Shown: positions 45,741 to 57,339, numbered from the stretch's first letter. The stretch is 64,000 nt of DNA from Angiostrongylus vasorum (GCA_018806985.1 JADANN010000354.1:812501-876500), one strand, 5' to 3'. Made by a program: numbers and translations. Notes: generated by a model from the sequence alone, not told the origin.

Positions 45741-46140
45741 AGAAAACGGCACCACTGATGAAAAGAGTGGAGCGAAATGTGATCACGCCGAAGCAACAAA
45801 CGATGAGGATGAATGGCAGAAAATGCCAGTGCGCGGTATAAGACAGGATCGACGCTTCCATCCGCGTCGTAATAGTCAGTCGCAAGTAAATGAAATTATC
45901 AAGGATGTGGATATCAAAGGTGTTGAGACGATCACAAATGTGGAGGGCACCATCATTGGAAAGTTCACCAACGTAAGACGGGGCAACAACTATTATAATC
46001 GTCGTTTCCGACATCAAAATAAAATAAATGCTTCGAATAGGTCTGGAACGGTTGCAGAGTCGCAGAATGGTGAAGTCAAGACGAAGACCCGAAGGTTGAT
46101 ATACGCCATTGGTCCGAATGAGGAAGGGATGCACAGATGA
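45741..46140 (+). pseudogene. Y-box C-terminal region, right copy (no cold-shock domain)
   Basis: Plus-strand frame GTTDEKSGAKCDHAEATNDE..QKMPVRGIRQDRRF through RRGNNYYNRRFRHQN to EEGMHR*, matching the tail of the left Y-box pseudogene. It retains an open frame of about 130 codons. A 32-bp in-frame-changing difference restores reading to the end here but not at left. The cold-shock domain is missing: PLE-4 sequence lies directly upstream, and GAAGTCAG just before the homology resembles a 3' splice site. A GTAAGTACC site follows at 46,195. A decayed or fragmentary gene. Confidence 0.55.
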
Positions 46141-46166
46141 AGGCTGGCACAGTTAGTGGAATGTCA

Positions 46167-47235
46167 ACACTGCCGGATGCAGGAGCGCAGCTGTGTAAGT
46201 ACCTTGTGATTTCAGAGTTCATTACACGTTTTACTGATATGATTTTTCATGTGCTTCTATGCAGTTTTTATTTTATTTACCTAAACATCTTTCGTTTTTT
46301 ATTATTCGTTGTTATTTCATACCACTACAACCACCATTGTCAGCAGCCCAACATCAAAAGAAGTTCCATCATGCATGAAAATCGACTGATTTTGTGAGAA
46401 CATGCAGTCACTCATTCAGAAAAGTGCTCAATAAAACATACAGTGCGATCATTATGCAACCGTCATTTCGACTTTGCATTTTGAATATATCCTGCCTACA
46501 TTAACGTCGGAGTAGTGGTAAAAAAAAAGTGAATCTGCCCATTTGAAGGTACAAATCTCAAAAGAAAAACAAAATCTTAATTAGCCATGTGGAATGCGTA
46601 GATGCTGTTCTTACTTTTTAAGGATTTGCTGAATACAGTTACTTCATTCAAGCGGGCCTGCAATGCTCTGGATTCGACTCGATCCGACAACGAAGCATAT
46701 GTTTGCAAGAATGAGCAACTATGGACACGAAACTGGAGTCAGTGCTGTTCTGAAGAAGTCGAAGACGCCGAAACGTTAGCCACAATAAAGAATTTGTATC
46801 AACCATTTGTAACCTCTTGAACGGAAACAAATAATCCAGTCTCAGTTAAATACGACCATTTTAAGCAAATGTTATGTAAAGTTTTGAATCGATGGGCCCT
46901 CTGTTTTTTTGACAACACTGTTTACTTCTCTGTAGTGCACAGAAATAAGTTAAAATATTGGGAAAAGGTCAATTTCAAAGAATTGAGATGAAAAAAGCAC
47001 TACTGGACGATTTTTGTTCCAGTATTTGGCCTATGTAAGGTTCCAATTAGGCGCTAACAGAATCTTGTCGGTTCTCACCACAGCACCTGATCTTTATATC
47101 TTTACATGTATCTTACATGAACTATAAATTTAAAACAGAGTTTCAAGTTGGGAGATACCACTTTACAGTACAACTGGACATTCATAGAAATCCAAGGTTT
47201 ATTCACCATGAGGCAATTTTTCTCGCAGTGTATAG
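46167..47235. other. Right-arm mirror of unassigned segment
   Basis: Same contents as 38,475-39,540. The terminal motif is at 46,750-46,778 on the plus strand. No gene supported. Confidence 0.45.
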
Positions 47236-47236
47236 T

Positions 47237-47482
47237 CTAAACACGCTTGGATATTAGGGTATTTCGACGGCCTTCTCAACAAGTTATATGGAAGCCAGCA
47301 GATTTTCCAGTCGTTTCTTTGTTTGTAATCGTCATCCATGGTGGTGACTTGATGCGCACATAGTGGCGAGTCCCATTCCGTTGTCTGTAAAATATCGGCA
47401 GCTGGCAGCACGGCTGATTGACTTTAGTTACGAATACGTCCGCCCGACCTTAAGGCGATCGTCCTAGGTGGCATCAGCATCC
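47237..47482 (-). mobile_element. RTE-1 3' end fragment in right arm
   Basis: Mirror of 38,225-38,470. It ends with the RTE-1 tail on the minus strand near 47,240. Confidence 0.7.
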
Positions 47483-47489
47483 TCGTGGA

Positions 47490-49060
47490 GTCCACTGTAG
47501 AATATTGATGTGTTGTAGTAGAACCCACAGAGCTTCCTCATATGAGGGATCTGGAGCCGGTTAGTCGCGAGGCTACGTGGCGCGTCCCCAGGTGGCAGAT
47601 AGGGGGTTAATCGCGGACCAAAAGCGAACGTATGTTTCACTGAGACACAGGTGGATCAAGGGGATGGACTCCTTGTTTCTGCTGCGCCGATTTCTCACAT
47701 ACTTTCTGTATTTGAGAGGCGTGTTCATGCATGCGTGTGTGGCTGGGTTTTCGCTTATGCGGATTGTATTCTACGAGTCAATTCGGCCAAAATACTGCAA
47801 TCAAATGACGGGGAAATATATGGGAGGCGGTTAGGAGTCGTCTCCAACAAATATCCTCTATGTCCACTCTGGTAGGGCCTGGCAAGCTACCCGTGAGTAT
47901 ACCCAGCCCCCACATTCAGAGCCCAGTAAGCTATACGTGGGTATCAAAAAAGCTAGAAACAGTAAAAAGAAACGGGCTTCATTCACCTTATCCCAAAAAG
48001 AGCCCCCAATTCGGCAGCATTGGGTAGTACGAATGCGGAGACGCTGCTAAAATCTCAGGGCCAATGGAAGCTGCCTGGATCGCGAAGAACTAAGGTGACG
48101 ATCTGTACCTACAGTGCACGCACGCTTGCATCTGAGTCCTCGATAGAAGACTTGATCATGGAATTGAGAAGGATAAAGTACGACGTCATTGGCCTGGCCA
48201 ATACGAGACGACGTCACCCATTCAACGCCGTCTATGAACACCGAAGAAAACTGTTCTTCGGAACATGCGACAGTAGAGGAGTTGGCGGCGACGGAGTTCT
48301 CGTCAACATGGGTTTGTCCATAATCATCTGTTCATTAGAACAACTAACAAACCGAATCGAACGTTTACGATTAAAGAGAAGTGGATCAACACTAGCTTTG
48401 ACAATCTTCATCGTTTACGCGCCGACATCAGACTATGACGAAGAAGACGTCGTAGCGTTCGATATCGTTGTTGTCCCAAAATTTTACACGGGATCAGAAA
48501 ACCGCCTCCTTCGTGGAAGACTCTATTTCTCGCGGAAAGGAGAAAAAAGCCGCTAAATTCAAAAAAACGAAGTGCCAAAACCAGTGTAGACTGGGACTTA
48601 CTCAATTTATTAGTCGGCTGTTGGAAAGATGCCGTTGTCGATACCATTAACGAAGAATACGATTGGCTCATTCAACATCTTCACGTTAGCGCTGTGAAAG
48701 CTGAGAGTTCGAAAGCCACCAAGAGACGTCTGTCTCCAGAAACTCTCCAGCTGATACGCCAGCGTAGAATCGCACGAGCTGCAGGCAACTGCGAACTTAC
48801 GTTCGAACTTGCAAAACAATGCAGAGAGGCGATGAAAGAAGATCTCAAAGAGAGAAGAGCAACAGTAATAGTCGAACCTGCAGAGGCTGGGAAAAACACT
48901 CTCAAAGCCCGCCGATGCTTTGTCAATTACACGACCAGGATGCTTGCACTCCGACGCCCACACGGAACAGTTACAACGTAAACGCAGCGATTCGAAAATT
49001 CCTACCGCTTGTGCAGAAATGCTCGTTTAAAGCGAATTTTAGGAAACCACGAGGGTGACC
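47490..49060 (+). mobile_element. RTE-2 5' region, endonuclease and linker in right arm
   Basis: Mirror of 36,650-38,215. The endonuclease frame runs 48,020-48,556, in frame from an upstream leader Met here because a homopolymer differs from the left arm. It carries the same internal deletion joining DEEDVVAF to DIVVVPKFYTG. The linker (48,650-49,058) is split by a one-base change at the GGGAAAAAC run. It cannot encode an active endonuclease. Confidence 0.85.
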
Positions 49061-49084
49061 TCTATAAGTTTTGCACTTGCGGTA

Positions 49085-49640
49085 CTCATTTCCTGTTCAA
49101 ATGTCAAGAAATCTTCTCATTTCAAATGAAAAGTCCACTTCACTGTTAACTTGTTGTGTGTAAACGACGTTGTTAGAATGCGGTATTCATAATTCCTGAC
49201 GTTTATGCGGTCTCGCCTTCTTCAGAGCCTGAAAGATTGAATGACGGCAGACTACGAGTGTCATCTGTCTTGATGGAAGAGAAGGGGATAGCATGAGCTC
49301 AGGTACGATATGCTTGGTCTTGTGTAAGGAATGCGGTGAGGAATACATTGGGGAGACGGGCAGCGCACTTTGTGTCCACATAAAGGAGCGTCTGGATGGA
49401 AAAGTCAAAATTCGGCAAACTACTCCTCTAAGTACACATAGGGCACAAGAGTGCAATGGCAATGATTTCGAAGTGACTGCCCGGATCTTAGCGCAGCTAT
49501 CAACACCATGAGCGCGCAGCATTCTCGAGGTGTTTTCGATTAGTTTCAAAAACCCAAAGATTAACCAAAAAGACGAATGCCTCACTATTACACGTGACCG
49601 GGCGCCTTATTTCAAAATGATATTTTGACCACTGGATGGG
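49085..49640 (+). mobile_element. PLE-3 mirror: GIY-YIG fragment in right arm
   Basis: Mirror of the left-arm PLE-3. The frame 49,293-49,511 encodes CKECGEEYIGETGSALCVHI and continues to FEVTARILAQLSTP. The inverted terminal motif is at 49,198-49,225 (minus). The conserved SFKNPKINQKDEC block is at about 49,545. Confidence 0.85.
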
Positions 49641-49689
49641 TCTCGCTCGCCGTCCACGTAAACAACACGCGGGCAGCCCCACTCCTAAG

Positions 49690-50840
49690 AGCACGGTGAG
49701 TGGCGTTTTGACTAATTTGGCGTTTACCTGAAAGTTTGACTTTCCTTAATACTATGAATATTTTCACCGAGTATAAGACTACTGTTACACAAAATACGTC
49801 TAGGCACTGAGAGAAGGCAAAAGCGCATCACCGTCACCCATCGACAAACAACACCAGACAGCAATGACAACCAAGACGTCTACCAACCACGCATGGCCTC
49901 AACAGACGTCGTCGTCAAGGCGACGTGAAACTTCCCATGTCGGCATCATTCAAGATGAATAGTAATCGGCGCTACGTATTAGTAATGAGTTTAGCTTTGC
50001 TATCTAAGACGTGGAATTTCTGCAGTTTTAGGTAAATGGCGTATCTCACCACTCTCGCATACAGAAGTAACAGCTGAAGTGATTTATTTTTAAAAAATAA
50101 ACGCTCGTTGCATACATATACGCATGTTGGGCATATATTTGGTGTATATTTATTTAATAGAAATTTTAAATGGGGTGGAGGAACTGTGGTGCTGGGAAGC
50201 TTGCGGTGATCCGTAAGTGCAAGCAACTTCAATGTAGCTCACCATTTACAAAATCAAAATAGCCTCTTGCGTTGAGACTCAGTAGAACAACCGGTGTATC
50301 AAGAAGAGTATCGGGGACGGTTATACACGACTTTTACTTCAACACATTTGACAGTTGAGTTCTTCTTCATTCACGTCATACCAGGAACGCAGATGTGCCA
50401 ACCAGCAGTCAGTCTTCCGTTCCGAGACTCGGCGTGTTATCTAAATGGTCAAAAATTTGCACAAGGTATCATTTGAATGGTGCTGAAATACATGCAAAAT
50501 TCATTCCAAGGTTCGTTTTTCTCTGGCACTCAGCAGTTGTTCAAATGAACTGTTTAGATTTTTAACATGCCTAATGATTGTCTCTATTTGAAGAACAGCG
50601 TCAGAGACCGTTTAACTTCTCGTTATCAGACTATTTTTGCTAGCTCATTTTCTTTCCATGCACTTTTAGATCGTCGTTCCAATACCGTCATCATTGGCGC
50701 TATCTAGCATTTGTGGCTATTAGTTAGACCTGCCTTTTTATGATCAGGTCGCAAATGGTTGCAAAGAATGACCAGCAGAACCATGTTATTGCTCATAAAT
50801 AGTGACATCCACGATATCGGAAACTATCGAACAATCTATT
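49690..50840. other. Right-arm mirror of unassigned segment
   Basis: Mirror of 34,870-36,020. Frame 50,294-50,476 corresponds to the left 35,409-35,218 frame but diverges after LNGQ because of an A-run difference. No family recognised. Confidence 0.4.
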
Positions 50841-50849
50841 TGTTCTCTG

Positions 50850-51682
50850 TCGTATAAAACAAACTCTTCACACGAGTCATGTTAAGCAGGATTGACAGAA
50901 CACTGGACGACGAATGCAATGTGAGCGAGTTGGGTCTCAAAATGAATTCAATAGGATAGACTACATACACACGTTAGTGGGTCTCACTGACGTTTAACGA
51001 AACGCTAGGGAAACTTATCTGTTCTCACTTTCATAGGCTTAAATGAGGGCATCGACTTATAATGTTTCAGCATTATTTATCGCTATTTCTTTTTCATGGT
51101 AAACTGTTATGTGGAGTGCAATCATGCGGATGCCGAAATATGGGCGGAACTCGTAACCTCAGGTGCGCTTGAATCCCGAGGTAAGGCTGGTGTAGAGAAA
51201 AACACGTGAATCTACGGACAGGATAGTCACGGATTCGAAGCGCAATTATGGCTCCGAGTTTTGCCCATATCTCAGTATCCTTATGCCTGATTTCTGCTCA
51301 TTTGAAACAGCTGTAGTCATGGAAGTTCTGGACGGTGCGGGTGTCGCTTCTCAGTGTATAAAGATTCTTCATGAACAATATAAATTTTTTACCACAAAAA
51401 TGTCGCCATTCTGCAACGATATTGACATCGGTGTAAAAGATGTGTTAAACAGGACGATATCATCTCCCCCAAAATTATTCACCGTCACTATGGAGAACGT
51501 TGTGTGAACACTGGAATGGGATAATATGGGAGTGAAAACCGATGGTCCGTTCTTACACCGTATTCCCCTTGTTGATGAGATCGTCATATGTTAGCCCGTT
51601 TCTGCAATAGTTTTAGAAAAAAGAGTTCTTCGCTTTGATTTCACTGAGGTAATATTCGTGGGAATCGAATTGCTTGTGATAT
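50850..51682 (+). mobile_element. RTE-2 reverse transcriptase fragment in right arm
   Basis: Mirror of 34,025-34,860, with RTLDDECNVSELG, VMEVLDGAGVASQCIKILHE and a degraded palm motif (LVDEIV). It stops at the arm border. Confidence 0.75.
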
Positions 51683-52302
51683 TGCTCGGCTATGCGAGTT
51701 GGAAGGATCTCGTATGAGTCGACCAGATGGACAATGGACGGGTGGACAACAAAACCTACGCCGCCGACATTTCATGACGGGTCCTTTTCTCCACGCATCT
51801 TAGAGGTCTCGTCGTTCAGTTGGCGTATGTCGGTCTTCTTGATTTTTTGTTTCTTGTAATGCGATCACATGAAATTTAATGCGATCTGCGGCTACAAAAA
51901 AGGGACTGAAGATCGACGTCTGTGGAGAGTGTTCTGGCATTATACGTGCATAGTAAGAAACACTCTCTATGGTGTGTCGTGTGTGTGTCCGTCAGATGAG
52001 CTTCCAATGCCGTCCTGCGTATTCCGAGATTTTGTGGCCTTTCACTGATCGTCTCAACGACTGACCTCATAGACGGCAGCCCCCCAGTGTGCGGGTACTG
52101 AGGCTGGCCTATTGCTGGTAGTGCAACTTGGTCCTCCATGGAGTCCTGACTTAACCTTGCAAGGGCGTACCCAAGTCTTAACCACGAAGTGGATCTGAGG
52201 GTGGTATGTTCTCGGCGATGAATCCTACGCTACGTCTTCCCACTAGCTGGTTCGGAGACAATGTTAAAACCGAAATCAGAAACGAAAGTAGGAAGGAAAA
52301 AT
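51683..52302 (-). mobile_element. RTE-1d, 5' end copy truncated at the inverted duplication
   Basis: The minus strand from 52,302 (CCTACTTTCGTTTCTGATTT, the same leader start as RTE-1a) through VALPAIGQPQYPHTGG and LLCTYNARTLSTDVDL to the endonuclease N-terminus. It is cut at 51,683 just after the segment encoding the VDSYEIL-equivalent. It retains the junction CTYNARTL that is frameshifted in RTE-1a. Everything downstream is missing. Confidence 0.85.
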
Positions 52303-52419
52303 GGGCTATTGCTGACTGGATTCCATGACCTGTCCAGCCTACAGTCAAAACTTACATCCTGTTGGTCAAAATTCTTTACTAATATCTTAGAAGAAAATGT
52401 AATACTCAGCAACTCACCA

Positions 52420-52560
52420 CAGCAAAGAGAGCCAATTGAACTGATTTTGGACGCGATAGGAAAAATGGAGACTATACTGGCACCCGTTAGAATGGGTCGA
52501 CGGACGACCAAAAAGGAGGACAATTTGGAAGTTACAAGTAATAAGTTTATACAGTGAAAT
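52420..52560 (+). mobile_element. Probable RTE-2 3' end fragment
   Basis: GAGCCAATTGAACTGATTTT, GGAAAAATGGAG and CGACGGACGACC are collinear with the 3' end of RTE-2a at 63,390-63,510. It lies head to head with RTE-1d, with about 100 bp unassigned between. Confidence 0.5.
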
Positions 52561-53985
52561 GCTGTGAAATAAATTCTATTGAGTTGTAGGTTGTGTAGTG
52601 CTTGCGTGAAACGCGTGTAGTGCACAGGAGAAGTCGGTCTGAGGTATGTGCTAGGTAACTCGTGTTCACAGAGCTATCCTCTTCGAGGTTCACTTTTGGG
52701 TTTTTGGAACTAATCGAAAACTTATCAAGACATTTACGAGCTGACATTTGATTCCAGCCAGTGCAAAGATAGCGAATCGTACTCCAAAACCTAGCTCTTC
52801 ATGCCTTTGCGCATTATGTGTTCCTAGTGGAATGCTTTGTAAGATCTCAAGCTTCTCAATTAGTAACTATACGGACGCAGTGTTGCCTACCCACTTCACC
52901 AGCGCATTCATCACTATACGCACTTTTTGAGAGTATTCGATGGTGTTTAAATCACTGCTACGGAATTTTCTTAGTTAGACCTTTTTAGGAAACACTTTAT
53001 AGGTCTGCTATTTCGCAAGAAATGATGTGAAGGATAAATGGGACCTTATTCTCGCTAATATTTTCGTTTCGAAGTGTAATTTTCCCTTTACACCTTTCCC
53101 GAGAAGCTACAGATTCGTAGCCGTTGAAAAATTCCCGCGCCAAATTCAAGGATTCTCCCATTTGCTCTCTCTCTTGTCCACACACTAGTGTCTGTTCGAA
53201 ACATATCTCGCTCAAGCGACCCTATTGGGAATAGGGTTTCTCACAAGCGCCGTTTCTGTGTGTGAAGATTGAGAGCAAATTTAATGAATCGGTATATTTT
53301 TGTCACTTGGCTTTTTGTACCGTCTTGTGACATACTATTTCATCGCTAGGTTGACTTGAACGTTGAAGAACGCAAGCCACTTTCCCATCGGTTTCTTAGG
53401 GTTGAAATTTATGTTTTGTGATTGTTGGCTTCGTATTTCAAAACATTTCTCCTTCTGCTCTTGTGTCAACAATGGAGTAGTGGCCAAAGAACGTGCATCG
53501 GAACATCAACTTTAACTTCACCGAAGCACTTCAGAATCTTACCGTTATGCTTTTGTGACCTAGTGGAGTGTTCTATTTGACTTTAAGTTTCCGATTAGGT
53601 CACTATCGTCGCACAAGAATACAAATCATCTGCAAAGAAACCGTTGATGTCTTTTGCGCAATTTCTAGAAATCGAACAATGAATCGCTACGTGAAGTGTC
53701 TTCGTGATAACGCGTTACCTGGCCGGCATATGTCTCCGTGATGTTTTTGACCTGTTCCAAGCACCCTCTTGACTCTTTGCGACTGATCTCCATTAAGTAT
53801 TAGAAACAAAGCGGTGAGTGTCTAATAGAAGTCGTCTACTCTGCTAATAAAGTTCTGGAGCATTTTTTTTCTGCTGGCATTAGGAAGGTATTTAACTAAG
53901 CGATAGTGTATCAGTTTGGCTTTTCTAGGCTCTGAAAAAAATCAACACCGCGGAAACGTCAGCCAGTAGTGTACTGAATAGATCT
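52555..53985 (-). mobile_element. Penelope-like element, truncated copy PLE-5
   Basis: Minus strand: thumb remnant RRYKKPSDKNI (about 53,320), ARYVSNRH and NLAREFFNGYESV (about 53,130), then linker. A decayed GIY-YIG (ALVKWVGNTASVRI-like frame of ECAGEVGRQHCVRI, about 52,900) and the C-terminal FSISSKNPKVNLEEDS (about 52,700) follow. An inverted terminal motif CTGAAAAAAATC..GGAAACGTC (53,932-53,960, plus) lies upstream. No RT palm. Pseudogene. Confidence 0.75.
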
Positions 53986-53999
53986 CGTCTTTAAAAACG

Positions 54000-55320
54000 T
54001 CCTGTCTAGTCAGTAGGAAAGCATTATTTGCTCACGGCCGAGGTTAAATGAATGTCGGTCTTGGTAACTGCTTCGTGATATACCCGAAAAACTATAGTTG
54101 CTTGTGAAATATGAAATGGTTAAGCCACCGATTATAGACAGAGGACCTTAGCTTCTCTCACAATATGATATGAAGTTCATTAAACGGTTGTTTGAAAACC
54201 AGCGAATGATCTTTGATTGTTTGGGACGCACCCTGAACTGAACTGCAGAAAAAAAGAACCTTTGACATAGAGTTTAGAGTTACCTATGCGTGTTTGGACA
54301 CAAATAATTGCATAAGATCCGCTTTCAACATGATGTCGTCATTCACCAGGATGGAATATTCAACACTTGCTTGGTGATCCCCAAAGGAATTGGATTCGTT
54401 CACATTTCTCTTAAATTTTATGATATGTTTATCGCAATATAACAGAGTTTGTCACGTGGTTAGTTATCCTTACATAACCTCTGTAAACTTGAACGATTGT
54501 TTGAGGACAATTTATTTCCCAAATGTTGTTCGTTTCCATTGGCATGCTTGAAACTCGTTATATACAATGTATAAAGCATATGAGGTTTGCCAGCCAGAAT
54601 GAAATGTAGGAATACGATTTCATGAGAATTGTGGTGTTATTAATGACGACAGTCTCGTTTCTCGTTGCCGAAGTTCATTTCCATGTTGATGGGACCGATG
54701 TCCATGCATTCCGTAATTGTTCCATTATTACTGTATTTACCCGGAAGCATCCATAAAAAAGTTGCAGCGAAAAACCATAAATGAGGAAAGGAAGAAAACG
54801 ATGACGACTCTTGAGGAAGTCATATGAAAGCTGAAACGTTACAAAATGCAAGTTAAAGTGCATAGCTAACAGTTCTCGTATTGTTGCTACCATACTATGT
54901 TTATTTTATAAATACAGTAGTTTTTGTATCGTTATCAAATATTAGCCGTGGGAATCTCAAACAATGTAAGCAGTGTCTGTTAAAAAATTCGCCTTTATTT
55001 CACACTTATTGTAGACGCCAATATCTGAACTGCAACTAAGCCTAAATATCAACAGTCTAACGAGTATTTTTAAAAATCCGAGTGTTTCCTGGCCTGAATA
55101 AGCAGTCATGTTACTGTCAGCCAGCAGCGATTCCAGCAGGTGGAAAAGGAGCCGTCTTGTTTTGGAAAGCAATAGAAATGCAAAGAACCTTTTTTGAATA
55201 GGCCTAGGGTTCGGAATGACTAATATGAAGCAGAATATTCCGGCAATATTACAATAATTGTTTCTGTTGCTTTCAATTTGCCTTGATCAGTGCGACACTT
55301 TGAGAAGGGCTCACGTCGTT
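54000..55320. other. AT-rich DNA, one terminal-motif relic
   Basis: CTTGAGGAAGTCATATGAAAG then CTGAAACGTT at 54,810-54,840 resembles the PLE-associated motif. No gene supported. Confidence 0.4.
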
Positions 55321-55328
55321 ATTCTCAG

Positions 55329-55540
55329 AGATGGAAATGATGGACATATTGTTTCAGAAAACATGGATAAAATCTACACTCGCGCAATTTGCTACATTTG
55401 CTGTTGGCTTGGAAGAAAAGTTAACAATGATGCTGCAGTCAAATGGCGGGAATCAACCAGTAGAAAACGAGACTCTATTTTACGTGAAGAAGTTCAAGGG
55501 ATTCGAAATTGCACTTAGTGATCACGCTTGTAAATGACAT
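55329..55540 (+). other. Possible terminal exon of an unidentified gene
   Basis: After TTATTCTCAG, a good nematode 3' splice site, a frame begins MEMMDILFQKTWIKSTLAQF and runs 68 codons to a TGA through NQPVENETLFYVKKFKGFE and LSDHACK. Composition is coding-like and it does not overlap a repeat. An overlapping frame from 55,258 is also open, so the assignment is uncertain. No domain recognised. Confidence 0.3.
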
Positions 55541-55789
55541 AGATGTGGTAGGTGTGGCCTTTCACCGCTCTCATGCTTCCACAGCCCAAATCGCAAAACT
55601 TACATAAATACTAATACTGCTGCAGTTCCTAATGTGATGGGACCCATTGCTTAGTTGGATACTTAGACGTGTTTGCCTTCACTGGTAATGAGGTCCCAAG
55701 CACAATTTCCATCCCTTTCTCTCTTGCACTGGTGACGTTTGCGAAGCTCACTCCGTAGTCCTGAAATGGTTCAGGACTGCGAATAAGAA

Positions 55790-57330
55790 TGGTTGACGTC
55801 AGCCAGAAAAAAGTCCGCCTATCCTTTGGGTGGTCGGCGAAGAATACGCTTGCATTCTCTTGAAGCTCACCAAGCTGTTCTTTTCGTCCATCTGTTGCCT
55901 GTTCTTCACATATATGCCATACATTATACGTATACGTTATGTCATATATGTCATATACGTCTCATTCTCATATATGACCGAACATCTACGTCTAGCTGTC
56001 GAAATACATTCGCCTGGAACTTGACAATATGGTGGTTGAGATGATCAGATCTGCACATTCAGGCAAGACGTTGTGAGTGCCACTGTAAATTTCACATTAC
56101 ATCGTTCAAACGCACTATCGGAGGGGTGCACAGTTATTGACGTGGTTAAAGTATTAGCCCAAATCTCTACTGCACCATAGAGCGCTGTGACTACTACTGA
56201 TTTAAAAAGGTAAGCACGTACCTTTAGACCCGCTAGTTGGCCTGTGGCTTCCTAGAAATCCCCGAATGAGGCTCATGCTTGCTCTCGCTTCTCCGTTTAA
56301 TTTCTCGTTCATGTTGTTTCCATATCCACTGAAGATCAAGGTATACGTGCCAGGTGGCCTTTGTAACCAGAGAAAGATCCAGTTCAATTTGCCCGTTTCT
56401 GCATAATAGTTTCTTCATGAGATAGGTTTTTATATTAGTTATGCAGCATGCATTTGAAAGGTCTCTGTTTCGTTGGTACTTCTTGAAAAGATGACGAACA
56501 CTTCCGCAAACCATAAATTTCGCAGAAAATTCCTGTCAATACCAGCAATTTTCTCGTCCCAGTCGAGTGTGACGAAATTGCGTCCGCCTTATCGAATCCG
56601 CTTCCCAATGGGTATGTTGAAGAAACGATGAAAAGGCTGTATTTTTGTGCTGCAGTTCCGATAACAGTCAGATAGTTTCGCATATAGGATAGCTACACTC
56701 GTTAGTCGACGATCGTTGATGGGGCTGCATTCGTTTTGAGGTTTCAAACGATTTTTTTTGTGGTCAACGGAGTTACAACAAGAGATGGGTGGTGGTTTTG
56801 ACGGACTTCGTTGACCCATGACGCGGCTTCGATATAATCCACGCAGCAAAATCTCTGTCAGAATCCTTCTTGCTTAACTGGTTGTAACTCATCGAAGGTC
56901 TTATATATGTGCAAAAGAATAATCTTTATGGAAAACATGTAGAGCACATTCAACAAGCTGGTCAGATGATAGTTAAGAAGACCGCTTTGCGCACCTTTCT
57001 CGGGAACGATGACAGTACGCAACGTCCTCCAGTAGTCTGGCCTTTTCTCTTCCTGAAGGAAAGATGTCATATGGGCGGCGACAGTACGCAAAAATTGTGA
57101 CCTCCATCCGAAGGAAGTCGGATGGGTTACTTTCGGTTCTTGGGGTTATGCCTCTTCATGGTTCCGATGAGCGGCGTGGTCGACTCGAACTTCTGAGTGA
57201 ACATTTTGCTACAATTTTTTCTCTAGCGGAGATCTCGCGACACGAAACGGGTATTGTAGAACAGAAAAATTGGTGTAGAACTTCTCCGTTATGAATTCCT
57301 ATATCATGGTGATATGTGGTGCTGCTTTCA
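55790..57330 (-). mobile_element. RTE-1e, decayed RT to C-terminal fragment
   Basis: Minus strand: SFLQEEKRPDYWRTLRTVIV (about 57,060), LLNVLYMFSIKIILLHIYKTF then ELQPVKQEGF (about 56,900), SDCYRNCSTKIQPF (about 56,660), LDWDEKIAGID (about 56,550), and a palm motif reduced from FADDIVIF to FAEVFVIFS (about 56,505). A C-terminal piece near 55,915-55,840 matches RTE-1a 13,250-13,310. Many stops; catalytic Asp pair lost. Confidence 0.75.
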
Positions 57331-57339
57331 CTTTCGTTC

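Larger units (their letters stand above)
45741..51682 (-). repeat. Right arm of large inverted duplication
   Basis: Reverse complement of 34,025-39,932. Differences noted include homopolymer-length changes (for example the C-run in CAGCCCCC near 47,907 and the A-run near 47,948) and single-base changes near 47,581, 49,481 and 49,991. The inner end (45,741-46,170) is more diverged and contains a ~32-bp segment absent on the left. The outer end stops at 51,682 against an RTE-1 endonuclease fragment. Confidence 0.95.

Noticed and set aside
34025..51682. Inverted duplication as a single giant DNA transposon (foldback or Polinton-like)
   Set aside because: Arms are composites of unrelated retroelement fragments and a host-gene end. 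No transposase, integrase, protein-primed polymerase or capsid genes, and no target-site duplication at the outer borders.
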